The notes under the pieces are model-generated. The model worked only from the letters and a program-made list of their open reading frames with translations. It was not told the origin of the DNA and ran no database searches. Position numbers and translations under genes: made by a program. From contig NC_015574.1 of NCBI RefSeq assembly GCF_000214725.1, forward strand, positions 744,001 through 808,000: a stretch of DNA of 64,000 bases, in the 5' to 3' direction. Below, piece after piece: positions 1 to 10,016 of this stretch (the first letter of the stretch is position 1; each line of letters starts with the position of its first letter). The DNA comes from Methanobacterium paludis. GTDB taxonomy: Archaea > Methanobacteriota > Methanobacteria > Methanobacteriales > Methanobacteriaceae.

Positions 1-2
1 GG

Positions 3-113
3 GCAAAATATGGAGTTTACACATCTCCAGAAGATTTTAAAAGAGTAATAAGGAACCTTGGAAGGACTCCTGCAGAGAGGAACACTCTTTACACGGATAT
101 AAAACAAGTATGA
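3..113 (+). CDS. C-terminal end of a CofH-like FO synthase subunit (partial)
   Basis: An open frame runs in from the left edge and stops at TGA 111-113, leaving 36 residues. The tail contains GRTPAERNTLY, which resembles the conserved end of CofH, the radical-SAM subunit that couples tyrosine to the pyrimidine precursor in FO (coenzyme F420) synthesis. This is a motif-level resemblance only, because the SAM cluster and barrel lie outside the window. Another radical-SAM enzyme of the MqnC/CofG/CofH group would be possible. A methanogen must make F420, so the assignment fits the organism. Confidence 0.4.
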   Translation, partial: AKYGVYTSPEDFKRVIRNLGRTPAERNTLYTDIKQV

Positions 114-239
114 TGGAATTTTAATTTTCAAAACTCGGGTAAACATGATTTCAAGACTTCATGAGTTTATTGCTGGATTCCAAATCAAATAAAATTTTAA
201 TTTAAACAAAAAAAAGAGATTTAAAAGAGATTTAAAAAT

Positions 240-590
240 CTATAATTTTTTTATAACTATTTTATCCCCATCTTCAACCTTGCTGAAGAGTTCCAGGTTC
301 TCTGTAATTCTACCAAAGTTGTTCACATCAGACACAGGCTGAGATTTTCCATAAAATACGCAGAAAGCTGGGCCCGGTGGCCAGTAGGATAAATCACCCT
401 TTTGAGTTTTGGGAGATGGATTTTCATACTCCAACTGAAGCGGCATGTCGAAATAAACTTCTTCAAGCCAACTAATTGCATCAGCGCTGACGGGTAAACT
501 TTCATAGATCTTTTTTGCAGTTTCAGGGTTTCTCTCATCCAGAACTGCCACAGCTTTTCCTTTTCCAACTATCTCTATTTCTATATCCAT
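240..590 (-). CDS. cyclophilin-like domain protein
   Basis: A 116-residue protein matching the small archaeal and bacterial cyclophilin-like family (PF04126, TM1367 type). The family has a cyclophilin-type beta barrel but no established prolyl isomerase activity. Visible signatures are an acidic N-terminal strand, the central segment around GDLSYWPPGPAFCVFYG (about residues 65-81), and a basic C-terminal strand ending IVIKKL. No signal peptide or membrane segment is present, so it should be cytoplasmic. It stands alone, with AT-rich spacers on both sides. The family call is fairly secure; the function is unknown. Confidence 0.7.
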   Translation of the reverse strand: MDIEIEIVGKGKAVAVLDERNPETAKKIYESLPVSADAISWLEEVYFDMPLQLEYENPSPKTQKGDLSYWPPGPAFCVFYGKSQPVSDVNNFGRITENLELFSKVEDGDKIVIKKL

Positions 591-726
591 TCATGTCCCT
601 CTACTTGTAACATTTACGTAATTTTAACTTAACTGTAATTTATTAGTCAAAACCATTTATTTTCAATGATGATTTGCTAGAACATTGTTTTTACTATGAA
701 GCATCAGTTCATTTAATTAGTATAAT

Positions 727-1404
727 TTAACGTTGCATTTTTAGAAGTTCCTCCATTATCTGGGGACCGGTTGAAGTACCTATTTTTGATGCTCCAGCTT
801 CTATCATTGCGAGGGCTGTTTTAAGGTCCCTAATCCCTCCTGATGCTTTAATTTCCATTTCAGTGCCGATGGTATTTTTTATCAGTTCCACGTCTTCGAC
901 ATTTGCACCCGGATACCCAATGCCTGTGGATGTTTTAATAAAATCTGCCCCTGCTTTATCTGCCAGAATACATGCTCTGATCTTTTCTTCTGTGTTTAAA
1001 AGAGCAGTTTCAAGTATCACCTTAACAATGCTTTCCTCTGAAAATTCCACAACCCCTCCAATGTCCCTTATTACAAATCCATTTTTTCCAGATTTGAGCG
1101 CTCCAATATTTAAAACCATATCTATTTCAGATGCTCCATCTTCAACGGCTTGCTGTGCTTCAAAAGCTTTCGTTTCAGGCTTGTTTGTACCAAAGGGGAA
1201 TCCAACCACGGCGCAGATGTCAACATCAGAGCCAGTTAAAAATTCCAGTGCAAGGGACACATTTGTGGGGGTTACACAGGCACAGGAAAAATCATACCTT
1301 GCTGCCTCATCACAAAGCCTTTTTATATCATCTTTACTGGCATCTGGTTTCACATTGGTATGATCTATCATTTTTGCAAGTTTTTCAGGGGATATCAAAC
1401 ACAT
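727..1404 (-). CDS. deoC: deoxyribose-phosphate aldolase
   Basis: Cytoplasmic class I aldolase that reversibly splits 2-deoxyribose-5-phosphate into glyceraldehyde-3-phosphate and acetaldehyde. The TIM-barrel signatures are intact. In numbering from a TTG at 1407, Lys158 in ADFIKTSTG is the Schiff-base lysine, and Asp96 (SEIDMV) and Lys187 (EIKASGG) form the proton relay. About 225 residues is normal for the family. The start is uncertain: AAGGAG sits only a few bases before the ATG at 1404, while a TTG at 1398 would have better spacing and begin ISPEKL, closer to archaeal homologues. The gene appears monocistronic. In archaea it may serve nucleoside salvage or deoxyribose breakdown. Confidence 0.9.
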   Translation of the reverse strand: MCLISPEKLAKMIDHTNVKPDASKDDIKRLCDEAARYDFSCACVTPTNVSLALEFLTGSDVDICAVVGFPFGTNKPETKAFEAQQAVEDGASEIDMVLNIGALKSGKNGFVIRDIGGVVEFSEESIVKVILETALLNTEEKIRACILADKAGADFIKTSTGIGYPGANVEDVELIKNTIGTEMEIKASGGIRDLKTALAMIEAGASKIGTSTGPQIMEELLKMQR

Positions 1405-1578
1405 CAACTCCTTTTTTGGGTTTAATTGGGTTTAATGTATTAAAACGATTTACTTTAATATTAAGGGTTAAATATTAAATACTTTCCCTTAATTTTTGTA
1501 TTTCAATTGAATTTCAATAATTCTGTTGATTCTGGATGAAACTGAATTCAATTATGAATTAATCAATTCGAATTTTAA

Positions 1579-3210
1579 TTAAATCCTCTTTGACATGTAG
1601 GGACCCTCTCTGCTGTATCCAAATTTTTTATAGTAATTTCGAGCCCCAATACCACTTATCACAAGCAATTTGTTCTTATCATATTCTTCGGAAGCTATTT
1701 TCTCGGCTTCAGCTAGAAGCTGCTCACCGTAGCCCATGTGCTGCCATATTTCGGCCTGTTTTTTATCTCCTATCTTGGCCATTGGCCCGTAAACGTGCAG
1801 TTCCCTCAAGAGGGCTGTTTTACTGTCAACTTCTTTTCTGTGGGCCTTCGCTGACGGCATTCTCAGCCTTAAAAATCCGATGAGAACGTCTGATTTCACA
1901 TCTTCAAATGAAAGAAATATCTCTCGTCCTTCGCCTGCATCGTATTCTTCACGAAGGAGTTTTATATCATCAAAATTGGTGTTCACACCCTCCGCGGCCC
2001 TATGCCCAACTTCTCTGCATCTTATACACTTGCAGTTAGCTCCATGTTCTGTGAGTTTATTGTAAACGAGCTCACCGAGGTTGGATTTTTTAACACCCGC
2101 TTCTATGAGGGGTGATGGTATGTCCCTTTGAATCCTCATGGTCCGAACCCATTTGGGCAGGATCTTCTTGACTTCAACTATGAGGTCCACAGCTTCCTCA
2201 GTTGTGTAAGGAATGTACTCACCCTTCTGCCACATTTCATGGATCTTAGAGCCTTCAGTCACAAGGCAGGGGTATATCTTCAGCATGTCGGGTTTGAATC
2301 TGGAATCACTGAACACTCTTTTGAATATCCTCATATCCCTATCAAAATCTGAAAATAGTCCGGGCATGAGGTGCATTGCAACTTTGATACCCGAATCCCT
2401 GAGTATCCTTGTAGATTCAACCACATCCTCGATGGTGTGCCCGCGTTCTATACGTTTGTATATGAAGTTGTAAATGGTTTGAACACCTAACTCCACTCTT
2501 GTAACACCCATGTTAAGCATACGGTCAACATCAGGAATTTTACAGTAATCTGGTCTGGTTTCAAAGGTCATTCCAACGCAGCGTACAGGGGACTTTTCAT
2601 TGGTTCTTTGAACATCCTCAAGGTAAACAAAATCCTGTGGAACATCCATGTGGGTGTCTGATTTGATTTTAATACTTTCTTCAGGATTTTTTATCCCAAA
2701 ATCGTTCATCGCTTCCAGACATTTACTTATAAACCATTCCTGGTAACAGAGGAAGTACGATGGGAATGTTCCTCCCATCACTATGAGTTCAACCTTGTCC
2801 AGTGGGTGGCCTATACTTTCAAGTTGTAAAAGACGGTTGTAGGTTTGTTTGTACGGATGGAAATCGAACATACGGGCCCGAAGTGCCGCCGGCTCTTCTC
2901 CTGTATAACTTGGAGGTGCATTCTTGCTTTCAGGGCAGTATAAACATCTTCCATGGGGACATTTATGGGGTTTGCACATCACAGCAACCACAGCAACCCC
3001 TGAGATTGTTCTTGTTGGTTTCTTCTGTACAACCGGTGCTATCATTCGCCTTTCTTCTAGAGTGGCAGTCCGAAGTATCATGGAATTGCTCATGAACTTC
3101 TCAAGCTGGAACTCTCTACAGGCTTTGAGCTTGGCCTTTTCAAGGTCACTTTTTGTTTTAATATTTCCTTCAAGGATTTCGTTGATTATGAGTCTGCAAG
3201 CCTCTTCCAT
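1579..3210 (-). CDS. elp3: Elp3-family tRNA uridine-34 modification enzyme (radical SAM + acetyltransferase)
   Basis: A 543-residue homologue of Elp3, which in archaea works without the rest of the Elongator complex to put a carboxymethyl-type group on C5 of wobble uridine 34, using acetyl-CoA and S-adenosylmethionine. The N-terminal part (about 1-75) is the tRNA-binding helical region. The radical-SAM cysteines lie in CKPHKCPHGRCLYCP (Cys79, Cys84, Cys89, Cys92). The barrel runs to about residue 330. A cysteine cluster (CKCIRCREVGH) follows near 395, and a GNAT domain fills the C-terminus, with the acetyl-CoA loop around GYGEQLLAEAEK and the end motif ARNYYKKFGY. Length and domain order are standard. 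A GGGAG site precedes the ATG. Confidence 0.95.
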   Translation of the reverse strand: MEEACRLIINEILEGNIKTKSDLEKAKLKACREFQLEKFMSNSMILRTATLEERRMIAPVVQKKPTRTISGVAVVAVMCKPHKCPHGRCLYCPESKNAPPSYTGEEPAALRARMFDFHPYKQTYNRLLQLESIGHPLDKVELIVMGGTFPSYFLCYQEWFISKCLEAMNDFGIKNPEESIKIKSDTHMDVPQDFVYLEDVQRTNEKSPVRCVGMTFETRPDYCKIPDVDRMLNMGVTRVELGVQTIYNFIYKRIERGHTIEDVVESTRILRDSGIKVAMHLMPGLFSDFDRDMRIFKRVFSDSRFKPDMLKIYPCLVTEGSKIHEMWQKGEYIPYTTEEAVDLIVEVKKILPKWVRTMRIQRDIPSPLIEAGVKKSNLGELVYNKLTEHGANCKCIRCREVGHRAAEGVNTNFDDIKLLREEYDAGEGREIFLSFEDVKSDVLIGFLRLRMPSAKAHRKEVDSKTALLRELHVYGPMAKIGDKKQAEIWQHMGYGEQLLAEAEKIASEEYDKNKLLVISGIGARNYYKKFGYSREGPYMSKRI

Positions 3211-3519
3211 GACAGATTTTCTCCCTGTTAATCTTTAATTCTAATTTTAAATTAAATTTTAATCTTATTTCTAATTTCTTTAATCTATAATTTATTTATT
3301 TTTAAATTTATGTGGGAAATAAAAATTAGTAATTTCTCTTAATTATTCTATGATTAAATTTAATCTGGGTTGATTTAATTATTCTGATTAATAAAATGAA
3401 ACGAACGAGCTTATTAAAAATTGGTTAAGATCTGAAAAATTTATTGAATTTGTTTATCGTGATAAATACAAAAATTCAACCTTAAAAACTCAATGAAATT
3501 ATCTACTTTTAATCTGGAT
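3211..3519. other. intergenic, AT-rich, nothing recognised
   Basis: About 310 bases separate the start of elp3 and the end of the M50 protease gene. The stretch is AT-rich with simple TTTAAT-type repetition. It presumably holds the elp3 promoter on the minus strand, but no convincing TATA box, hairpin or open frame stands out. Confidence 0.5.
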
Positions 3520-4578
3520 TTATGAAAGTTTAAGGTTCAATACTTCTAGAGACTTCATTATATCTGTTTTTGAAACGATTCCAACCAGTTTTCCCTCTTC
3601 AACAACTGGTAATCTTCCAATATCATTTTTACTGAGCTTTTTAAGGGCATCAAACACTTCTTCTCTTGGGCTGGATACTATAAGTTTTTTTGTCATTATA
3701 TCCTTAACAGAGGACCCTCTCAGTTCTTCAGGCACCTTTGAAACATCGTGGAAGGTTACAATTCCCACAAGGTTTTCGTTGTCTTTTACAGGATATCCCA
3801 TGTGCTTTTTCTGAAACATGGTGTTTAATGTATCCTGAACACTGGTTTCAGGGCTTAGTGTCTTCACGTCCTTTGTCATGATATCTTTGACAAGCACCCC
3901 CTCGAGTAACGTTGATATGAGGATAGATTTGTACTCTTGCTCCGCTCCAATGTAGATAAACACTGCGATCAATATCAAAAAAACGTTTAGGATGAGGATT
4001 CCCAAAATGGCCATTACAAATGCAAGCTGTTTTCCAACGGTTGCTGCAACTCGGGTTGCCTTAACGTAGTTCATCCTTCCTGCAAGATATGCTCTTAAAA
4101 CACGTCCACCATCCATTGGAAATGCTGGAAGCAGGTTGAATGCTCCTAAAATCAGGTTCAATAATGAAAAGTAGTAGATAGTCTCTGTAAGATCGTTAGG
4201 GATGAAAGAACCGATTGACAGGACTACAGCATAACCAACAAATGCTATTAAGAAGTTTACTGCGGGTCCTGCCACAGCTATCCTAAGTTCCTGACCTGGA
4301 TCCGAGGGTATCTCCTCCATGGTTGAAACTCCACCAATCGGGAGGAGAACTATGCTTGTAATAGTAACCCCGTACTTCTGGGCAACATAGGAATGACTCA
4401 ATTCATGTATAATCACAGTTACAAAAAGTAATGTTATTAAAACAGCTATCAAGAGGTTCAAACCAGGTATGAGATTTAAAAAGGCAACTATGTAAATAAT
4501 TAGCATCAGAAGTAGGAAAGATATATGGAGTTCCACTGGTATTCCAAAAACTGTGAAGATTTTTAGGGAGTATCTCAC
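3520..4578 (-). CDS. M50-family site-2-type membrane metalloprotease with CBS pair
   Basis: A 352-residue integral membrane zinc protease of the site-2/SpoIVFB group. HELSH at residues 58-62 supplies two zinc ligands and the catalytic glutamate inside a membrane helix. NLLPAFPMDGGRVLRA around residues 148-163 carries the third ligand, Asp156. Hydrophobic segments surround these motifs. Residues about 228-352 form two CBS domains (each beginning VKDIMTK), which usually bind adenine nucleotides and regulate activity. The start is GTG with GGTGAT just upstream. Family members cut membrane-bound regulators or small membrane proteins; the substrate here is unknown. It is divergently arranged to the next gene. 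Confidence 0.9.
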   Translation of the reverse strand: MRYSLKIFTVFGIPVELHISFLLLMLIIYIVAFLNLIPGLNLLIAVLITLLFVTVIIHELSHSYVAQKYGVTITSIVLLPIGGVSTMEEIPSDPGQELRIAVAGPAVNFLIAFVGYAVVLSIGSFIPNDLTETIYYFSLLNLILGAFNLLPAFPMDGGRVLRAYLAGRMNYVKATRVAATVGKQLAFVMAILGILILNVFLILIAVFIYIGAEQEYKSILISTLLEGVLVKDIMTKDVKTLSPETSVQDTLNTMFQKKHMGYPVKDNENLVGIVTFHDVSKVPEELRGSSVKDIMTKKLIVSSPREEVFDALKKLSKNDIGRLPVVEEGKLVGIVSKTDIMKSLEVLNLKLS

Positions 4579-4768
4579 GTCATCACCATTGGTAATAATA
4601 TGTTTTCATGGGCATAAATAATATATTTTTTGAGAAATTCAGGGTATCAAAGCTTTTTAGGTTTAAATAATGGTTCAACGTTGATAATACAGTAATTAAA
4701 CATACAAACCATGATAATTGGTAAAAAATATATAGTTCTAAAAACAGACCTAAAAAATAGGTGGTCCC

Positions 4769-5059
4769 ATGAAAGTGAGTGAATTTCTAGGCACAAGAGT
4801 TTTGGATAAAAACGGATTTGAAATTGGTAAAGTGGTAGACATGTTTGTAGAACCAAAAAAGGGTGTTATAAACAACATAGTTATATCCACTGGCGAGTTT
4901 GGACTTAGAAGAAAGGATCTGGAAATAACTACAGATGACATAGAAGGTATGGGGGACTATGTCATATTAAACATTGAAAAAGCCGAAGTAGAAGAAAGGG
5001 TTGAAGAAGCTGAAGAAAAAACTGAGAAACCGCGGGTAAAACTTGAAAAATCCGATTAA
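4769..5059 (+). CDS. PRC-barrel domain protein
   Basis: A 96-residue cytoplasmic protein. Residues 1-70 form a PRC-barrel, recognisable from the start VSEFLGTRVLDKNGFEIGKV and the following short strands. The last 25 residues are a charged Glu/Lys tail. Small PRC-barrel proteins are common in methanogens, where roles in RNA processing or protein assembly have been proposed but not proven. AGGTGG lies 6 bases before the ATG, so the start is secure. It is followed by a DUF2098 gene on the same strand after about 120 bases. Confidence 0.85.
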   Translation: MKVSEFLGTRVLDKNGFEIGKVVDMFVEPKKGVINNIVISTGEFGLRRKDLEITTDDIEGMGDYVILNIEKAEVEERVEEAEEKTEKPRVKLEKSD

Positions 5060-5182
5060 ATTGTATGGATTTCATGTTTATACAACTTTCCAGTTTTTAT
5101 AAATTGGAATGATTGGATTAATTAAACGATTGGATTAATTAAAAAAAATCCTAAAATAAATAAACATGAACGGGGGTTTAAA

Positions 5183-5515
5183 ATGGAAGTCGCAGATGCA
5201 CGTGGAAAAATAATCTTCAAAGGGGCTCACGTTAGATACACAGGCACAGGCAGTGCTGGTGAGGTTACAGACATCAAATCAAATGATGATGGATCATGGG
5301 CAAAGATAGACACAACAGATCTCTGGTATAAAAGCCAGTTCATAGAACTCATAGAAGAAGACCAGTACAAGAAATTAAAAGTCAAAGAAGTCCCTGAAAT
5401 TGAAGAAGACGTTGATGAGAAAGAAAAAATCCATGGAAAGGTCAATAAAAGTAGGAAGAAAAAAATAGGCGAAGGCGTGGATATGAGCTCGGAACTGTGC
5501 GATGGTGGGGGCTGA
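5183..5515 (+). CDS. DUF2098 family protein
   Basis: A 110-residue protein of the methanogen-restricted family DUF2098. The first 70 residues look like a small SH3-like barrel: a segment FKGAHVRYTGTGSAGEVTDI, a WAKIDTTDLWY stretch and an IELIEE strand. The C-terminal 40 residues are strongly charged (Glu/Lys-rich, probably disordered) and end in CDGGG. No function is established for the family. A GGGGGT ribosome site precedes the ATG at good spacing. No membrane segment is visible. Confidence 0.75.
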   Translation: MEVADARGKIIFKGAHVRYTGTGSAGEVTDIKSNDDGSWAKIDTTDLWYKSQFIELIEEDQYKKLKVKEVPEIEEDVDEKEKIHGKVNKSRKKKIGEGVDMSSELCDGGG

Positions 5516-5806
5516 ACCTTACCATACAGTTTTTTTTATTTTAATAAAGATTTCACTAGTTTTTAATAGGAATTAAAATTAATAGAGATTTAATTAGTTT
5601 TAAGAATGTATAATTAAGTCGTATATTCTTACAGGCCAGATATTATGTTGTTATTTTGAGTAAGAAGATTAGAGAACTAGTATAATATAATTAAAATATA
5701 TTTTCTCTTTTTTTAAGTATTAGTCATGCAAAAGATTCTCAATTATTAATTATTTACTAATTTCTGTCATAATTTTAATCTAAAAAAAGAAAATTGGATT
5801 TTGTTT

Positions 5807-8800
5807 TTATGTTGTGGTTGTTGTGAATCGGGTTACGTAACTTGCTACGTTGTTACCGGCCAGGTCTGTTACACTGCCTGTGTGGATGAGTAGGCTGTAA
5901 TGTGTTCTTTTACTCAAGGCGCTGGTTGGTGTTATGGTTAACACATTGCCATTGGTGGTTGAGTTGATAGTTACAGATGTGCCGTTACTGGCTACAAGCT
6001 CTATCCAACCTGTACCTTTTGTGATTGCTTCGTTGAAGGTGACTTCGATCACCTTATTTGTTGCAATGTTGGCTGCGTTGTTTGTTGGGTTTACTGTTTT
6101 CACAGTAGGTGCAATGGTGTCCACAGTGAAGCGGGATACATAACCGGCCACATTGTTACCTGCTAAGTCTGTTACACTGCCTGTGTGGATAAGCACATTG
6201 TATTTAACTCCGTGAGTTAAAGTGCTGTTAGCTTTTATGGTTAACACATTACCACTTATAGAGAATGTGCTTGGTACAACCGTACCATTACTAGTGGTAA
6301 GCTCTATCCAACCTGTACCTTTTGCGATAGCTTCGTTGAAGGTGACTTTGATCACTTTATCGGCTGCAACGTTCACTGCGTTGTTTGCAGGGTCCACTGT
6401 TTTCACAGTAGGTGCCGTAACATCTGAGCTCGTGGTGAAACGTGATACATAAGCAGCTACATTATCACTGGCTAAATTTGTTATGCTGCCTGTGTGGATA
6501 AGCAGACGGTACCCAACTCCGTGAGCTAAGGTGCTGTTAGTTGTTACAGTCAGCACATTACCACTAATATTCCATGTAATAGGTATAGACACGCTTGTGT
6601 CATTATTTTTCACAAGTTCTATCCAACCTGTACCTGCTTTGATAGGTTCGTTGAAGGTGACTTTAATCACTTTATTAATAGCCACATTCACCGTGTTGTT
6701 TGCAGGGTCAATCACGGTCACGGTTGGTGGTGTTCTTACTGTGATCGGGGTTGAAACTGAGTAGTTATTGATTGTTGCTGTGATACTGCCGGTACCTGCA
6801 CTTTTTGCTGTGAATATGGATGTTGCCTGACCATTTTGTAGTGTACTGGAGTTGAGAGTTCCGAGAGTTCCTGTGAAGTTTATTAGTATGCCATCTGGCA
6901 CATGGCCATTTGTAGGGTCCTGGATTGTTTCATTATTGGCATGCAGTAGATCAACAGTTACAGTTGAGTTACTACCGTTCAATATACTTGTAGGATCTGC
7001 TGTTATGCTCAAAATTAACCATGATGTGACGTTAACATTATCATTCACATTACCTGATGGATTATCATTTGAACCCCACCAGTTAAGCGTAGCATCAACT
7101 GTACCAGTTTTACTGTAAATTACAATGGTATTTGGACTGTTTCCAACAATCTGATTGAAGTTAACAACCGGATTAACATCACTATAATAATTGTAGATGG
7201 CTCCACCATTAATTCTTGCGGTGTTGTTGTTAAGTGCACTACCAGTCACATTAAAACTATTATAACCACTGTAGATTGCTCCACCATAGTTTGCGGTGTT
7301 GCCTGTGAGTGTGCTGTTGGTCACTGTTAAACTTCCATAAACATTGAGAATTGCTCCACCATAGTTTGCGGTGTTGTTGTTGAGAGTGCTGTTGGTTACT
7401 GTTAAAAGTCCCTTCTCATTCCAGATTGCTCCACCATAGTTTGCGGTGTTGCCTGTGAATGTGCTGTTGGTTACGTTTAAAGTTCCACTAAAGCTGCTGA
7501 TGGCTCCACCATAAGTTGTTGCGGTGTTGTTGTTGAGTGTGCTGTTGGTTACTGTTAAAAGTTCCTCGTTGCAGATTGCTCCACCATAGTTTGCGGTGTT
7601 GTCTGTGAGTGTGCTGTTGGTCACGGTTAAATTTCCATCGTTTATAATAGCTCCACCATAATATGCGGTGTTGTTGTTGAGTGTGCTGTTGGTCACGTTT
7701 AAAGCCCCCTTAGCGTTGCAGATAGCTCCACCATCATAAGAATTAAAAGGACTATCTGTTGTTGCGATATTGTTGTTGAGTGTGCTGTAATCTATTGTTA
7801 TTGTTCCATAGTTGAAGATGGCTCCACCAGTAGATGCGGTGTTGCCTGTGAGTGTGCTGTTATCTATTGTTATTGTTCCATCGTTGTATATGGCTCCACC
7901 ATAATATGCGGTGTTGTTGTTGAGTGTGCTGTTGGTTACTGTTAAACTTCCATTACTGTAGCTATCATCATATTCATTATATGCGGTGTTGTAAATGGCT
8001 CCACCACTAGTTTTGGCTCCACCACTAGTTGCTGCGGTGTTGTTGTTGAGTGTGCTGTTGGTTACTGTTAAAGTTCCATAATAACTGATAATGGCTCCAC
8101 CATTAGTTGTTGCGGTGTTGTTGTTGAGTGTGCTGTTGGTTAATGCTACTGTTCCCTTCCTGTTTTCGATGGCTCCACCATAGTTTGCGGTGTTGCTTGT
8201 GAGTGTGCTGCTGACTACTTCTAAAGTTCCAAAACTTATGATGGCTCCACCATTAGTTGTTGCGGTGTTGTTGTTGAGTGTGCTGTTGGTCACGGTTAAA
8301 GTTCCGCCGTTGTAAATAGCTCCACCGTTATTTGTTGCGGTGTTACCTGTGAAAGTGCTGTCTTTTATATTTACAGAACCGCTCTCAATGGAAATACATC
8401 CACCATCAAATGCACTGTTATTGGTAAAATCACATTTTGTTATATTTAGAGTACCATGACTTTCTATAGCTCCACCAATTCCGTAGGCCTGGTTATTTTC
8501 GAAGTTACAGTTAGTTAGGGTCATAGTACCTTGATTGTAAATAGCTCCACCACCCCATCCATAGGCCAAGTTATTTTCGAAGTTACAGTTAGTTAAGGTC
8601 GTAGTACCTTCAGTGTAAATAGCTCCACCATTATCACTTTGGCCTTGTGTGAGTGTTAAATTGTTGATAGTAACGTTCAATCCAGATGCAATGATGAATA
8701 TGGAGTTTCCGCTGTTTGTTCCATTTATTATGGTGTTTTGCTGGCTTTCACCTATTATATTCATGTTAATGTTGATGTTTATTCCAGATTCGTTGTAGGT

Positions 8801-9046
8801 TCCGTTGGCTATGTAGACTGTTCCGTTTTCTGCAACTGTGCCTGTAGCATTGGATATTGTGGCTTTTGGTCCGCTTGTAGTGTTCCATACGGCAGATTGT
8901 CCATCCCAGCTGTTGTTTCCCTGGGTGCTGACGTAGATCGATGTATCAGCTGCAGATGCAGTGCTAAAACCAAAAGAGAATAGAACCAGAACGCCCAGAA
9001 GCAGCAATGGAAGTTGGAAAATTAATTTATTTTTTTCAATTTTCAT
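5807..9046 (-). CDS. secreted beta-helix adhesin-like protein with SbsA-type Ig domains
   Basis: A 1,079-residue exported surface protein. A signal peptide (about residues 1-33) with a long hydrophobic core ends ASAADTS. Residues about 75-650 are a right-handed beta-helix built from more than fifteen imperfect copies of a unit like TNSTLNNNTA-YGGAI, as in chlamydial-type polymorphic adhesins. An NWWG motif and an invasin-like Ig domain follow (about 655-770). Three tandem Big_5/SbsA-like Ig domains close the protein, each with DPANN, KVIKVTFNE and GWIEL. It ends in a threonine run with no visible C-terminal anchor. Asn/Thr richness suggests N-glycosylation. Near-identical DNA repeats make length variation by recombination likely. 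GGAGGCG precedes the ATG. Adhesion is inferred from the family; no ligand is known. Confidence 0.85.
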   Translation of the reverse strand: MKIEKNKLIFQLPLLLLGVLVLFSFGFSTASAADTSIYVSTQGNNSWDGQSAVWNTTSGPKATISNATGTVAENGTVYIANGTYNESGINININMNIIGESQQNTIINGTNSGNSIFIIASGLNVTINNLTLTQGQSDNGGAIYTEGTTTLTNCNFENNLAYGWGGGAIYNQGTMTLTNCNFENNQAYGIGGAIESHGTLNITKCDFTNNSAFDGGCISIESGSVNIKDSTFTGNTATNNGGAIYNGGTLTVTNSTLNNNTATTNGGAIISFGTLEVVSSTLTSNTANYGGAIENRKGTVALTNSTLNNNTATTNGGAIISYYGTLTVTNSTLNNNTAATSGGAKTSGGAIYNTAYNEYDDSYSNGSLTVTNSTLNNNTAYYGGAIYNDGTITIDNSTLTGNTASTGGAIFNYGTITIDYSTLNNNIATTDSPFNSYDGGAICNAKGALNVTNSTLNNNTAYYGGAIINDGNLTVTNSTLTDNTANYGGAICNEELLTVTNSTLNNNTATTYGGAISSFSGTLNVTNSTFTGNTANYGGAIWNEKGLLTVTNSTLNNNTANYGGAILNVYGSLTVTNSTLTGNTANYGGAIYSGYNSFNVTGSALNNNTARINGGAIYNYYSDVNPVVNFNQIVGNSPNTIVIYSKTGTVDATLNWWGSNDNPSGNVNDNVNVTSWLILSITADPTSILNGSNSTVTVDLLHANNETIQDPTNGHVPDGILINFTGTLGTLNSSTLQNGQATSIFTAKSAGTGSITATINNYSVSTPITVRTPPTVTVIDPANNTVNVAINKVIKVTFNEPIKAGTGWIELVKNNDTSVSIPITWNISGNVLTVTTNSTLAHGVGYRLLIHTGSITNLASDNVAAYVSRFTTSSDVTAPTVKTVDPANNAVNVAADKVIKVTFNEAIAKGTGWIELTTSNGTVVPSTFSISGNVLTIKANSTLTHGVKYNVLIHTGSVTDLAGNNVAGYVSRFTVDTIAPTVKTVNPTNNAANIATNKVIEVTFNEAITKGTGWIELVASNGTSVTINSTTNGNVLTITPTSALSKRTHYSLLIHTGSVTDLAGNNVASYVTRFTTTTT

Positions 9047-10016
9047 TGGCTTTTTTCGCCTCCTTTATGTTTTTTTTCGGATATGAAGAAATATTCAGAT
9101 GAAAATGTGTTGACCTTTGGAATGGAACGCTTTCAAAACAAATTCACAAAAGGATAATTAAAAAGGATTTGCGAAAGCACCATTTTATCACTGTTTAAAT
9201 GTTGTAAACACTGACTTCAACACATAATAACATATTCTATATCCAAATCAAAGTAATACATCCACCAAATATAAAACTTCCGATTTTATGACCAAATAAA
9301 AGATGAATATAATGTATAATCATATTCTAAAATGAAAAAAGCCATCCCACTGAAAAACAACCCTATTGAACATGTTATACATATAAAATATGTTAAATAA
9401 TAAATAGTACCTTAAACAGCACAGATAACTTACATAAAATCAACCATACAACATAATTCTACAAACTGTTCAACTAATAATCAATGTAAAGCAGGATAGT
9501 TTTAGATATTCACAAAAAAGCTATTTTCAAAAAAATGTAAATTTATTCCGTTTAACCGTTATTAATCAGTAAATAAATTTGTAAACATCAAAAAAAAGGG
9601 TTTCAAGGTTTATTTTAATGAAATAAAGATTTTTTTTAACAATTGATTTTTATCCCAAGATGAACAAACTTATGTTAATTTAATTTTATTTAGAACCTGT
9701 TCATTCATTTTTTCAGGTCTACAATTATAAAATTAGATGTTATACTGAATACCTCAGGTCACTAGGAATACATTTAAAAAAGAGGGTTTAAAATGGTCGA
9801 AGAATCTCCACTTTAAAATTATTTTAATTTTTAATAGAGACTTAACTAATTCTAATAAAGATTTAAAATTTAATAAGGATTTAACTAATTTTAAAAGAGA
9901 TTTAAAATTTAATAAGAATTTAACTATTTAATAAAGATTTAACTCTTTTTATGAGCTTTATGAATCAAAACTCTGTTATATCCCATGAGTTACTAAAACA
10001 AGAAAAAAATAAGCAG
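9047..10016. other. long AT-rich intergenic region with a promoter candidate for the adhesin gene
   Basis: Nearly 1 kb without a gene. On the minus strand a TATA-like TTTATATTTGG lies at about 9267-9278 and could start a roughly 200-nt leader for the adhesin gene. The right half (9830-9950) is built of AT-rich near-repeats (separate entry). No open frame with coding character, tRNA or strong hairpin was seen. Confidence 0.45.
9860..9926. repeat. 28-bp direct repeat, two copies 39 bp apart
   Basis: Copies at 9860-9887 and 9899-9926 differ at one position and begin GATTTAAAATTTAATAAG. Weaker fragments of the same motif occur before and after (9835-9950), and similar wording occurs at 5540-5610, on the other side of the adhesin gene. 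Confidence 0.65.

Noticed and set aside
4647..4941. Overlapping minus-strand frames across the PRC-barrel gene
   Set aside because: They are antisense shadows; the plus-strand gene has a strong ribosome site and a known domain.
7190..8640. Regular repeats that look like a CRISPR array
   Set aside because: They encode the beta-helix repeats of the adhesin in one continuous frame; spacing is irregular and there are no unique spacers.
5934..8983. Plus-strand open frames opposite the adhesin gene (and the minus-strand ones opposite 37130-38756)
   Set aside because: They mirror the repetitive codons of the real gene, lack ribosome sites and have no recognisable domain.
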